Below are positions 1 to 8,277 of a stretch of 64,000 nucleotides of DNA, piece by piece (the first letter of the stretch is position 1; every line of letters starts with the position of its first letter). Source of the stretch: Actinomadura hibisca NBRC 15177 (GTDB taxonomy: Bacteria > Actinomycetota > Actinomycetes > Streptosporangiales > Streptosporangiaceae); NCBI RefSeq assembly GCF_001552635.1, contig NZ_BCRO01000033.1:1-64000 (forward strand), read 5' to 3'. The notes under the pieces are model-generated. The model made no database searches, had not been told where the DNA came from, and saw only the letters and a program-made list of their open reading frames with translations. The position numbers were made by a program, and so were the translations under genes.

Positions 1-57
1 CCCGCCGCAACCCGCCGCCAGCGCCCCGGCGGCCAGCACCGCCGCAGCGCCCCGCAT
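1..57 (-). CDS. Lipoprotein N-terminus, cut by left window edge
   Basis: On the minus strand from an ATG at 57 the sequence reads as a short lipoprotein signal peptide. It has Met-Arg, a run of Ala/Val/Leu/Gly and then a lipobox (Leu-Ala-Ala-Gly-Cys) followed by Gly-Gly, and runs off the window after 19 codons. An in-frame GTG at 72 is an alternative start. The mature protein would be anchored outside the cytoplasmic membrane. Nothing can be said about its function because only the signal peptide is visible. It is divergent from the kinase gene at 397. Confidence 0.55.
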   Translation of the reverse strand, partial: MRGAAAVLAAGALAAGCGG

Positions 58-396
58 CGCCCGGCCGCGCACCGTCCGGCCGCGCAGCGCCGCGTCGCAG
101 ACTGCCCGGCCGCGCGCCGCCGTCCACCGTCCCCGTCGCCGTGCCCCCACGAACAAAGCCGTACCCCCGTCGTTCCCCGCCGCTCGAACGACAGGAGCGT
201 ATGCCCGCCTTTGTCGCTATATGCCGCAACAGTTAGGTACTGTCCGAGTTTTTCCCTGGCGGGAGAACCGCTTGCCCACCGCTTTGCCTTTCTTTGACTC
301 TGGCCCGTCCGGGCGGTCCTCTGACATCGTGAGTACCCGGGGAGTGCACGCTCCGCCCTCCCGCGGAGCGGCCCGGGGGCCGAGAGGTGAACGTTG
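58..396. promoter_or_regulatory. Divergent intergenic region before the kinase gene
   Basis: This 339-base stretch separates the leftward lipoprotein start from the rightward kinase gene and should hold both promoters. The first part is very GC-rich. A more AT-rich patch around 205-260 is the best promoter candidate for the kinase gene. A GAGAGGTGA-like ribosome site sits at 382-390. I see no gene in it. Confidence 0.4.
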
Positions 397-2691
397 ATGG
401 AGAGCCCGCGTGTCCGGCCCGGAGCCGCGCCCATGCGCGGGCTGCGCCCGACCGACCCCACCCGGGTCGGCCCGTACGTCCTGGAGTCCCGCGTCGGCGA
501 GGGCGGCATGGGCGCGGTCTACCTCGGCCGGGGCCCGGACGGGCACCCGGTCGCGGTCAAGATCGTGCGGCCGGAGCTGGCCGACGACCGCGGGTTCCTG
601 GCCCGCTTCCACGACGAGGCGCGCAACGCCCAGCGGGTCGCCTCGTTCTGCACCGCGCAGGTGTTGCGGCACGGCGAGGACCTGGGGCTCGCCTACCTGG
701 TCACCGAGTACATCGACGGGCCCTCGCTGCTCCAGCACGTGTCCGACACCGGCCCGCTGTCGCCGGGGATGTTGCACGGCGTCGCGGTCGGCGTCGCGGC
801 CGCGCTGGTCGCCATCCACTCGGCGGGCCTGGTGCACCGCGACCTGAAACCCAGCAACGTGCTGCTGTCGATCACCGGGCCGCGCGTCATCGACTTCGGG
901 ATCGCCCGCGCGCTGGACGAGGCGAGCGGGCACACCCGCACCGGCCAGGTCGTCGGCACCCCCGGCTACATCGCGCCCGAGCAGATCACCACGCAGGAGA
1001 TCTCCCCGGCGGTGGACGTGTTCGCCTGGGGCTGCCTGGTCGCCTACGCCGCCAACGGCCGCAACCCGTTCGGCCAGGGCTCCCTGCAGGTCATGGTGGG
1101 CCGGGCCCTGCACGCCGAACCCGAACTGGGCGCGCTCACCGAGCCGCTGGCCGGGCTCGTCCGCGAGGCGCTGAGCAAGGAGCCCGGACGCCGCCCCACC
1201 GCGCGCGGTCTGCTGCTGAGCCTGGTCGGCGGCGGCGCGACCGAGTCCGACGTCAACACGACGCTGGGCGAGGCGTGGACGGCCCCGCCGGTGCTGCCGC
1301 CGAACCCGGGCGAGACCATGACCGACCCCGGGGCCCGCCGCGTCGCCCCGTCGCCGCCCGTGCCCACGCCCACCCCTGAGGCCGAGTCCCGGTCCAGGTC
1401 CGCGTCCGAGGCCGCGCCCGCGGCCAACGCCATGCCGCAGGCCGAGCCCCGCCCGGCGTCCGGCCGCCCGCCCGCCTTCGCGCCCGTCCCCACGCCCGAC
1501 CCGACGCCCGACCCCGCCCCCACGCTCAGGGCCGAGCACGGCACCGACCCCGGCACCGACCCGGCCGCGCACCTGCCCACCGAGCCGTCCGGCCCGTCCG
1601 GCCCGCCGCCCGTCCTGCCGGTCCCGATCCCCGGCACCGACCCGGCCTCGACGTTCCCGCCCCAGCCCGTCCCCCTGCCCGCCGCGCCGCCCTCGCACCG
1701 GCGGTCGCGCCGCTCCGGGCCGCTGGCGGCGGGCGCGGCGGCCCTGCTGGTCGCGGCCGCCGCGGGCGGCACCTACCTGCTCGTGCAGGCCAGCAGCGGC
1801 GAGACCGGCGAGCCCCAGAGCGGAGGCGGCGGCAACTCCGCGGCGTCGTCCAAGTCCGGCGGCGCCGCGTCCGCCGGACCGCCCGCCGAGCCGATGCTCG
1901 TGCGCATCGACACCGAGCCGGGCTGGCCGTCGGAGTGCCACGGCGACATCGGCGTGTTCACGCCCGGCTCGGCCGCGCCCACCACGCTGGTCACCGGCGA
2001 CACCTGCGACATCCTGCCCGAACGCTCCCCCGACCGGTCGCAGATCGCCTTCACCCGCACCGCCAACGGCAAGAGCGAGGCGTGGGTGACCGGGGCCGAG
2101 GGCAGCCAGCCCCGGCGCGTCACCGACCAGCTGGCGGGCGGCCGGGTCACCTGGTCACCCGACGGCAAGCTGCTCGCGTTCATGGGCCGGGCGGGCGGCG
2201 TGCGGCAGATCTTCACCGTGCCCGTGGCGGGTGGGCAGGCCCCGCGCCAGCTCACCACCGACTCCGCCGACAAGGACGACCCCATGTGGTCCGCCACCAA
2301 CCGCATCGTGTTCTGGAGCAAGCGCGACGGCATCGAGCAGATCTACACCATGTCCCCCGACAGCCCCGACGACTGGACGCGCGTCACCAAGGACGACGTG
2401 CGGGCGGTCGACCCGGAGTGGTCCCCGGACGGGAAACAGATCGCCTACACGCGCGGCGCCAGCCCCCAGGCCGACATCTGGCTCGTCGGCGCGGACGGGA
2501 GCAGGCCGCACGCGCTGGTCCGCAAGTCCGGCCACGACATGGACCCCGCCTGGTCCGCCGACGGCAAGTGGATCTGCTACGCGCACGGCCCGACCGAGAC
2601 GCCGCAGCTCCGCGCGGTGCGGGCCGCCGACGGCAAGGGCGACACCGTGCTCACCCCCAAGGGCCACACGCTCGGCCACCCCAACTGGTAG
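397..2691 (+). CDS. Membrane Ser/Thr protein kinase with C-terminal beta-propeller-like sensor
   Basis: This is a 764-residue eukaryotic-type protein kinase. The glycine loop GEGGMG is at residues 34-39, the ATP-binding Lys at 55, the catalytic HRDLKPSN motif at 147-154 and DFG at 166-168. A long Pro/Ala/Glu-rich linker (about 290-435) leads to one membrane segment near 444-465. The outer C-terminal part (about 490-764) has repeated TolB/PD40-type segments with SPDG-like motifs, consistent with an extracellular beta-propeller that senses a ligand. The ATG at 397 is preferred over the TTG at 394 because it is 6 bases from the ribosome site. The signal sensed and the substrates are unknown. It ends 1 base before the convergent Ppx/GppA gene. 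Confidence 0.93.
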   Translation: MESPRVRPGAAPMRGLRPTDPTRVGPYVLESRVGEGGMGAVYLGRGPDGHPVAVKIVRPELADDRGFLARFHDEARNAQRVASFCTAQVLRHGEDLGLAYLVTEYIDGPSLLQHVSDTGPLSPGMLHGVAVGVAAALVAIHSAGLVHRDLKPSNVLLSITGPRVIDFGIARALDEASGHTRTGQVVGTPGYIAPEQITTQEISPAVDVFAWGCLVAYAANGRNPFGQGSLQVMVGRALHAEPELGALTEPLAGLVREALSKEPGRRPTARGLLLSLVGGGATESDVNTTLGEAWTAPPVLPPNPGETMTDPGARRVAPSPPVPTPTPEAESRSRSASEAAPAANAMPQAEPRPASGRPPAFAPVPTPDPTPDPAPTLRAEHGTDPGTDPAAHLPTEPSGPSGPPPVLPVPIPGTDPASTFPPQPVPLPAAPPSHRRSRRSGPLAAGAAALLVAAAAGGTYLLVQASSGETGEPQSGGGGNSAASSKSGGAASAGPPAEPMLVRIDTEPGWPSECHGDIGVFTPGSAAPTTLVTGDTCDILPERSPDRSQIAFTRTANGKSEAWVTGAEGSQPRRVTDQLAGGRVTWSPDGKLLAFMGRAGGVRQIFTVPVAGGQAPRQLTTDSADKDDPMWSATNRIVFWSKRDGIEQIYTMSPDSPDDWTRVTKDDVRAVDPEWSPDGKQIAYTRGASPQADIWLVGADGSRPHALVRKSGHDMDPAWSADGKWICYAHGPTETPQLRAVRAADGKGDTVLTPKGHTLGHPNW

Positions 2692-2692
2692 C

Positions 2693-3622
2693 TCAGCCGG
2701 TGATCATGTCCAGCCGGCGCAGGATCACGCCCTCGCGCAGCGCCCACGGGCAGACCTCCAGCTCCGGCACGCCGAACAGGTCCATCGCGGCGTCGGCCAC
2801 GATCGCCCCGGCCGGGAGCTGCGGCACGCGCCGCTCCGAGACGCCGGGCAGCGCGGCGCGGTCCTCGGGCGTCATCCGGGCCAGCTTCTCGGTCAGCTCG
2901 ACCAGGTCGCCGTGGTCCAGCGCGCGCTTGAGGAACGGTCCCTCCGACGACGGCGCGGCCCCGGCGATCCGGGCGAGCTGCTTGAAGGTCTTGGACGTCG
3001 CCACCGCGTGGTCGGGCGCGCCGTAGCGGGCGACCTCGCCGACCCGCCGCGCGATCTCGGCGCGCACGTGCCGGCGCAGGTTGCGCACCTCCTCCGGCGG
3101 CACCGGGTCGGCGGTGAACCAGTCGCGGGTGAGGCGGCCCGCGCCGAGCGGCAGCGAGATCGCCACGTCCGGCTCCTCGTCGATGCCCGAGGCGACCTCC
3201 AGCGAGCCGCCGCCGATGTCGACCACCAGCAGCCGCCCCGACGACCAGCCGAACCAGCGGCGCACCGCCAGGAACGTCAGCTTGGCCTCGTCGGCGCCCG
3301 ACAACACGCTGATGTCCACCTGGTGGTCGGCGCGGATGCGGGCCAGGATCTCCTCGCCGTTGACGGCGTCGCGCACCGCCGAGGTGGCGAAGGCGACCAG
3401 GTCCTCCACGCCCTTGTCCTCGGCGACCTGGAGGGCCTCCTCGACGAAGGCGCGCAGCTTGTGCTCGCCCTCCTCCGACAGGCGGTCGCCGTCCTCCAGG
3501 TGGGCGGCCAGCTTCAGCTCCGCCTTGTGGGAGAACGCCGGCAGCGGGCGCGCGCCACGATGCGCGTCCACCACCAGCAGATGCACCGTGTTCGAGCCCA
3601 CGTCCAGCACTCCGAGTCGCAT
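2693..3622 (-). CDS. Ppx/GppA family phosphatase (exopolyphosphatase)
   Basis: A 309-residue cytoplasmic member of the Ppx/GppA family, which hydrolyses polyphosphate or pppGpp through an ASKHA (actin-like) fold. The phosphate-1 loop DVGSNT is at residues 7-12 and the second phosphate loop DIGGGS lies near 139-144. The start was placed at the Met before [11 protein letters not shown]; the open frame extends 24 codons upstream but without family-like sequence. The length fits the short actinobacterial Ppx1/Ppx2 type. Whether it prefers polyphosphate or pppGpp cannot be told from sequence. Confidence 0.9.
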   Translation of the reverse strand: MRLGVLDVGSNTVHLLVVDAHRGARPLPAFSHKAELKLAAHLEDGDRLSEEGEHKLRAFVEEALQVAEDKGVEDLVAFATSAVRDAVNGEEILARIRADHQVDISVLSGADEAKLTFLAVRRWFGWSSGRLLVVDIGGGSLEVASGIDEEPDVAISLPLGAGRLTRDWFTADPVPPEEVRNLRRHVRAEIARRVGEVARYGAPDHAVATSKTFKQLARIAGAAPSSEGPFLKRALDHGDLVELTEKLARMTPEDRAALPGVSERRVPQLPAGAIVADAAMDLFGVPELEVCPWALREGVILRRLDMITG

Positions 3623-3698
3623 GGCCCCAGACGCTACCGAACCGGGCACGGTCCGCGACGCCCGGATCCCCTTGCCCGACGAGCTTCCCGCCATGTCC

Positions 3699-4187
3699 TC
3701 AGCCGCCCTTCCCCTCGGCCAGCGTGTCCACCGCGACCGCGACGGCCAGCACCAGCGGCACGTCCGGGGTGTCGTCGGGGAGCTCCACGTCGTAGGCGTC
3801 GCGGACGCGCACCCACTTGCGGGAGATCACCGCGACCGGGCCCGCGTCGCCCTCGATGGTGTAGGTCTTGTTGAAGACGTTGCCGCTCACCGCCCACTCG
3901 CCGCCGCCGGCCAGCTCCACGGTGAACCGGTCGCGCGGCAGGTTGATCAGGTGCTTGCGCACCACGGCCGCCTGCCGCCCGTCGCGCTCGACCGTCATCG
4001 CGTTGTGGATGCCGAGCATCTTGCGGCGGATCACCGCCAGCACCGCGCCGTCGACGTCCTTCAGCTCGAAGGTCTGCCGGACGCCCAGCACCTTGCCGTC
4101 CACGTGGAAGGCCCGCTCGCCCGCCTCGTCCTCGATCCAGGAGTCGTTGCCGATGGCCACGATCCGCTCGCGCACCTTGAATCTCAT
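3699..4187 (-). CDS. LURP-one-related (LOR) family protein
   Basis: About 162 residues resembling the LURP-one-related/Tubby-like fold family: repeated short beta strands, a [12 protein letters not shown] segment near residue 32 and alternating RKML/RKHL/RKWV strands. The biochemical role of bacterial members is not established. Two adjacent ATG codons occur (4190 and 4187). An AAAGGAG site at 4194-4200 is better spaced from the second, so that one is given. It is divergent from the PH-domain gene. Confidence 0.75.
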   Translation of the reverse strand: MRFKVRERIVAIGNDSWIEDEAGERAFHVDGKVLGVRQTFELKDVDGAVLAVIRRKMLGIHNAMTVERDGRQAAVVRKHLINLPRDRFTVELAGGGEWAVSGNVFNKTYTIEGDAGPVAVISRKWVRVRDAYDVELPDDTPDVPLVLAVAVAVDTLAEGKGG

Positions 4188-4262
4188 CATCGACTCCTTT
4201 TTGCCCGGTTCGCCGCGTTCCGAACTCTCTACCGCCCGGCCGGACCGGGCGCCAGACCCGGC

Positions 4263-4268
4263 TACCGT
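4263..4268 (+). promoter_or_regulatory. Candidate -10 element of a leaderless gene
   Basis: TACCGT, matching TANNNT, lies 7 bases before the GTG at 4276. There is no Shine-Dalgarno, so the transcript may begin at the start codon. Confidence 0.45.
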
Positions 4269-4275
4269 GAGACAC

Positions 4276-4704
4276 GTGACCCGAACGAACGGTCCGGCGG
4301 CGCAGTGGCGGGTGCCGCCCAAGCTGACCGTGCTGACCTGCGCCGCCGCCGTGCTGGTGACCCTCTGGGCGATCACCTCGATCGGCGACGCCCAGCGCCT
4401 GGTGATCGCCTCGATCGGCGCGGCCGGGCTGCTCGCGCTCGCGCTGCGCGACCTGGTGGCCCCGGTGCGGCTGGCCGCCGACGCCGACGGGCTGACGGTG
4501 GTCAGCGGCTACGCCCGGCGGGTGCGGGTGCCGTGGGAGGACGTCCAGGTGATCCGGGTGGACGAGCGCCGCCGCTGGGGCCTCCGCTCGCGGCTGCTGG
4601 AGATCGACACCGGCGACGACGTCCACCTGCTCAGCGCCATGGACCTGGGGGCCGACGTGTGGGACGCCGCCGACGAGCTGGCCCGGCTGCGCCCCGCCGC
4701 CTAG
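4276..4704 (+). CDS. Small membrane protein with bacterial PH-like domain
   Basis: A 142-residue protein with two hydrophobic segments near residues 17-35 and 42-58, followed by a soluble domain with the strand pattern of the bacterial PH domain found in many actinobacterial membrane proteins (DGLTVVSGYARRVRVPWEDV region). The function is unknown; the family is often described as PH domain-containing. The start is taken as the GTG at 4276, which has a TANNNT hexamer 7 bases upstream. An in-frame GTG at 4267 is the alternative. Confidence 0.7.
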   Translation: MTRTNGPAAQWRVPPKLTVLTCAAAVLVTLWAITSIGDAQRLVIASIGAAGLLALALRDLVAPVRLAADADGLTVVSGYARRVRVPWEDVQVIRVDERRRWGLRSRLLEIDTGDDVHLLSAMDLGADVWDAADELARLRPAA

Positions 4705-4755
4705 CGCGGGGCCCGTGCGGGGCCCGTGCGGGGACGCGCGCCGTTGGCTTCGGAG

Positions 4756-4771
4756 GTTAGGTAGACCTAAC
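4756..4771. promoter_or_regulatory. Perfect 16-bp palindrome before VTT/DedA-like gene
   Basis: GTTAGGT-AG-ACCTAAC is a perfect inverted repeat 77 bases before the start at 4848. It is AT-rich compared with its surroundings. It looks like an operator for a dimeric regulator. The arms resemble the half-sites of the actinobacterial DtxR/IdeR iron box but the spacing is too short. Confidence 0.5.
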
Positions 4772-4847
4772 ATCGAGCCGACGCCTCCGGCCGCCGCCGG
4801 TCCGCCGACTCTGGAACGGGGAACCCCGCGATGCGAGACACCTTCTG

Positions 4848-5426
4848 ATGCGCGACACCTTCTGGGGCATGCCGCTGTGGCTGGGCGTCGTGGTGGCGGT
4901 CGCGATCATCTTCGTGCGCGGCCTGGTGTACTACGGGATCGGCCGGGGCGTCGGGCCGAGGATCTACACCTCGCGGCTCGGCCGCAAGATCGGCGAACAC
5001 CGGTTGCGGCGGGTGGAGGCGCTGGTGGCGCGGCGCGGGATGCTGGCGATCGTCGGCGCGCACTGGGTGGCCGGGATCCGGCACGCGATCCCCGTCTGCG
5101 CCGGGGTGATGCGGATGCCGCTGCCCCGGTTCATGCTCGCGTCGCTGGTCGGCGCGTTGTTGTGGACGCCGCCGTGGGTGGTCGGCGGGTACGCGGTGGT
5201 GTGGGGCTGGCTGGAGGTCTTCGGGCGGTCGCCGCTGGCGCTGGCCGGGCTCGTCGCGGCCGTCGTGCTGCTGGTCGGCGGGCTGGTGGCCCTCCGGCGC
5301 CGCCGGGCGGCGACGCCGGAAGGACCTGACCAGGAGAACGAGGATCAGTCCGACGGCTCGCCGGGCGGCTCCTCGGACAACTCGCCGGGCAGCTCGCCGG
5401 GCAGCTCGTCCATGCCCGTCGGGTAA
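4848..5426 (+). CDS. VTT/DedA-like (SNARE-associated) membrane protein
   Basis: A 192-residue integral membrane protein with hydrophobic segments near residues 9-27, 60-80, 90-120 and 125-148. The GxxxG/Arg-rich pattern and the R-x-x-P-x-x-A-G motif (residues 78-86 region) are typical of the DedA/VTT family, implicated in lipid flipping and membrane homeostasis. The C-terminal 40 residues are a Ser/Gly/Pro/Glu-rich tail with short repeats. The last 82 bases overlap, tail to tail, the coding end of the ribokinase gene on the other strand. Confidence 0.72.
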   Translation: MRDTFWGMPLWLGVVVAVAIIFVRGLVYYGIGRGVGPRIYTSRLGRKIGEHRLRRVEALVARRGMLAIVGAHWVAGIRHAIPVCAGVMRMPLPRFMLASLVGALLWTPPWVVGGYAVVWGWLEVFGRSPLALAGLVAAVVLLVGGLVALRRRRAATPEGPDQENEDQSDGSPGGSSDNSPGSSPGSSSMPVG

Positions 5427-6316
5427 GAACTCTGCGCGCCCGGCCGCCGCACGGCGGCCGCCCCGACCCGCACCGCGAACCGGGCGGCGGTCTCCAGGTC
5501 GTCGCCGCGCGCCAGCCGCAGGCACAACGCGGCGGTGAAGGCGTCCCCCGCGCCCGTGGTGTCCACCGGCTCCACCTTCGGCGACGGCACGGCCGCCGTG
5601 ACCGTCCCATCCGCCACCAGCGCCCCGTCGGCCCCCAGGGTGATCACGACCGAGCGGGGGCCGCGCTCCAGCAGCGCCGCCGCCAGCACGGCCGGGTCGT
5701 CGCCCGCGCCGTGCTCGGGCAGCAGGAACGCCGCCTCGTGCTCGTTGACCACCAGCGGGTCGCACAACGCCAGCAGCTCGTCCGGGACGGCGGCGGCGGG
5801 CGACAGGTTGAGCACCACCCGGGCTCCCCCGGCGGCCGCCGCGCGGGCGGCCGCCAGCACCGTCTCCTGCGGGACCTCCAGCTGGAACGACACCACCGCC
5901 GCGCCCGCGACCAGGTCGCGGGCCGCCGCCACGTCGTCCGGCGCGAGCCGGGCGTTGGCCCCGGGCGAGACGATGATGCTGTTGTCCCCGCCCGGGTCCA
6001 CGGTGATCAGCGCGACGCCGGTGGGGCCCGGCGTGGTGATCAGGTGCGTCAGGTCCACGCCCGCGTCGGCCAGCGACGCGCGCAGCAGCTCCCCGTGCCC
6101 GTCGTCGCCGACCCGGCCGAGGATCGCGACCCGGCCGCCCAGCCGGGCGGCGGCGACCGCCTGGTTGGCGCCCTTGCCGCCCGGGTGGGTGGCGAGGTCG
6201 GAGCCCAGCACGGTCTCCCCCGCGGCGGGGCGGCGCTCCACGCCGACCACCAGGTCGGCGTTGACCGACCCCACCACGACGACTTCCTGCTGCTCAGGCA
6301 CCTGCTGGGCTGGCAC
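5345..6316 (-). CDS. rbsK: Ribokinase-like PfkB sugar kinase
   Basis: About 323 residues of the PfkB carbohydrate kinase family, which phosphorylates ribose to ribose-5-phosphate. The N-terminal substrate motif GSVNADLV, the GGKGANQAVAAARLGG motif and the C-terminal catalytic motif DTTGAGDAF are all present. A GTG at 6316 has a CAGGAG site 5 bases upstream. An in-frame GTG at 6331 would overlap the preceding stop (GTGA). It is the last gene of the lacI-rbsA-rbsCB-rbsK operon. Its C-terminus is an odd Glu/Pro/Gly repeat because it shares bases with the opposite-strand membrane gene. Confidence 0.92.
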   Translation of the reverse strand: MPAQQVPEQQEVVVVGSVNADLVVGVERRPAAGETVLGSDLATHPGGKGANQAVAAARLGGRVAILGRVGDDGHGELLRASLADAGVDLTHLITTPGPTGVALITVDPGGDNSIIVSPGANARLAPDDVAAARDLVAGAAVVSFQLEVPQETVLAAARAAAAGGARVVLNLSPAAAVPDELLALCDPLVVNEHEAAFLLPEHGAGDDPAVLAAALLERGPRSVVITLGADGALVADGTVTAAVPSPKVEPVDTTGAGDAFTAALCLRLARGDDLETAARFAVRVGAAAVRRPGAQSSYPTGMDELPGELPGELSEEPPGEPSD

Positions 6317-6327
6317 GGGGACTCCTG

Positions 6328-8277
6328 TCACGAGGTGGCGAACTCGGCGGCGTTCTGCCGGGTCGCCATCTTCACCGGCACCGCCTGGGTCGGGTCGATC
6401 CTGTCACCCTGGGCGGCCTTGACCGCGCTCTGCACCGCCATCTGGCCGAGCAGCCGGGGCTGCTGGGCGACGGTGGCGCTGAGCGTGCCCGCCTGGACGG
6501 CCTTGATGCCGTCGGGCGTGCCGTCGAAGCCGACGACCTTGACCTGCCGCCCGGCCTTGCCGCCCAGCGCCTTGACCGCGCCGAGCGCCATCTCGTCGTT
6601 CTCGGCGAACACGCCGGTCACGTCGGGGTTGGACTGCATGAGGTTGGTCATGACGTCCAGGCCCTTGGTGCGGTCGAAGTCGGCGGGCTGCTTGGCGACC
6701 ACCTCGATGCCGGGGAACTTCTTGATGCCCTCGGCGAAGCCCTGGCCGCGCTCGCGGGAGGCCGAGGTCCCGGCCTGCCCCTGGATCCAGGCGACCTTGC
6801 CCTTGCCGCCCATGTCCTTGGCGAGCTGCTCGGCCGCCAGCCTGCCGCCCGCGACGTTGTCGGAGGCGATCATCTGGGCGACCTTGGCGCCGTTGACGCC
6901 GCGGTCGGCGGCGACCACCGGGATGTCGGCGCGCTCGGCCGCCTGGACGGCGGGCGCGGCAGCGTCGGAGTCCACCGGGTTGACGACGATGGCCTTGACG
7001 CCCTGGCTGATGTAGTTCTGCACCTGGTTGACCTGCTGGGAGGCGTCGTTCTGCGCGTCGCCCACCGTCAGCGCCACGCCCTGCTTCTTCGCCTCGTCCT
7101 CGGCGCCCTGCCGGAACTGCACGAAGAAGGGGTTGTTGAGGGTGGACACCGACAGGCCCATCTTCAGGTTGCCGCCCCCGGCCGCGCCGGTGGTGCCGGT
7201 CTTGGAGCCAGTGGAGGCCACGCCCACCGCGATGGCGGCGACGACCGCCACGACCGCGACGCCGCCGACCCAGAAGGTGGCCGGGCGCATCCGCAACCCG
7301 CGCCGCCGCACGGTGTCCAGCAGGACCGCCAGCGCGATCACGACGCCGATCACGACCTGCTGCCAGAACGCCGACACCGACAGCAGGTTCAGGCCGTTGC
7401 GCAGCACCGCGAGGATGAGCGCGCCGACCAGGGTGCCGAACGCCTTGCCCTTGCCGCCCGACAGGCTCGCGCCGCCGATGACGACCGCGGCGATCGCGTC
7501 CAGCTCGTAGCCGTTGGCGGCCTGCGGCTGCGCCGAGGCCAGGCGGCTGGCCAGCACGATGCCGGCGACGGCCGCGAACGCGCCCGACAGGGCGTAGGTG
7601 ACGAGCTTCTGGCGGTTCACCCGGATGCCCGACAGGCGGGCTGCCTCCTCGTTGCCGCCGATGGCGTACATCGCGCGGCCCGAGTAGGTGCGGGCCAGGA
7701 TCAGCGCGGTCAGCAGGCCCATCGCGATCATGATGAGGACCGGGACCGGCAGGTAGGAGCCGATGGTGTCGCCGAGGTGGGTGACGGCCGAGGGCAGCGC
7801 GATCGGGCTGCCGTCGGAGATCACCAGGGCCAGGCCGCGCGCCACGCCCAGCATCGCCAGCGTGGCGATGAACGGCGGGAGTTGGCCGTAGGCGATCAGC
7901 GCGCCGTTGACCAGGCCGGCGGCGACGCCGACCACGATCGCCAGCACCAGCGCCAGCGGCCAGGGCACGCCGCCCTCGGTGGCGGTCCAGGCCAGCACCA
8001 CCGCCGACAGCGCGGCGACCGCGCCGACCGACAGGTCGATCCCGGCGGTGACGATGACGAAGGTGACGCCGAAGGCCAGGATGGCGGTCACGGCCGCCTG
8101 CACCCCGACGTTCAGCAGGTTGGTCACCGTCAGGAAGTCGCCCGACAGCAGGGCCAGGGCGACCACCAGGACGACCAGGCCGATCAGCGCGCCGTTCTCG
8201 CCCAGCAGGCGCAGCGCGGTCCGTCCCGCGCCGCCCTCGTTGTTGTGCGGCTGCTCGCGCAGCGTGTCCGCGGACAT
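6328..8277 (-). CDS. Sugar ABC permease fused to its substrate-binding protein (RbsC-RbsB)
   Basis: A 649-residue fusion. Residues 1 to about 330 are an RbsC-type permease with many membrane helices and the signature ending GGASLSGGKGKAFGT. About 340-362 is one extra membrane helix. From about 385 on there is a complete RbsB-type periplasmic-binding domain (LSVSTLNNPFFVQ, NPVDSDAA, FAENDEMALGA motifs). The extra helix would put the binding domain outside the cell, tethered to its own transporter, in place of a free lipoprotein. The start ATG overlaps the rbsA stop by one base (TGATG). The likely substrate is ribose or a related pentose, since rbsK follows; this is inferred. Confidence 0.9.
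   Translation of the reverse strand: MSADTLREQPHNNEGGAGRTALRLLGENGALIGLVVLVVALALLSGDFLTVTNLLNVGVQAAVTAILAFGVTFVIVTAGIDLSVGAVAALSAVVLAWTATEGGVPWPLALVLAIVVGVAAGLVNGALIAYGQLPPFIATLAMLGVARGLALVISDGSPIALPSAVTHLGDTIGSYLPVPVLIMIAMGLLTALILARTYSGRAMYAIGGNEEAARLSGIRVNRQKLVTYALSGAFAAVAGIVLASRLASAQPQAANGYELDAIAAVVIGGASLSGGKGKAFGTLVGALILAVLRNGLNLLSVSAFWQQVVIGVVIALAVLLDTVRRRGLRMRPATFWVGGVAVVAVVAAIAVGVASTGSKTGTTGAAGGGNLKMGLSVSTLNNPFFVQFRQGAEDEAKKQGVALTVGDAQNDASQQVNQVQNYISQGVKAIVVNPVDSDAAAPAVQAAERADIPVVAADRGVNGAKVAQMIASDNVAGGRLAAEQLAKDMGGKGKVAWIQGQAGTSASRERGQGFAEGIKKFPGIEVVAKQPADFDRTKGLDVMTNLMQSNPDVTGVFAENDEMALGAVKALGGKAGRQVKVVGFDGTPDGIKAVQAGTLSATVAQQPRLLGQMAVQSAVKAAQGDRIDPTQAVPVKMATRQNAAEFATS

Noticed and set aside
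4756..4771. DtxR/IdeR iron box
   Set aside because: Arms match the half-site but the consensus is 19 bases with wider spacing; this palindrome is only 16.
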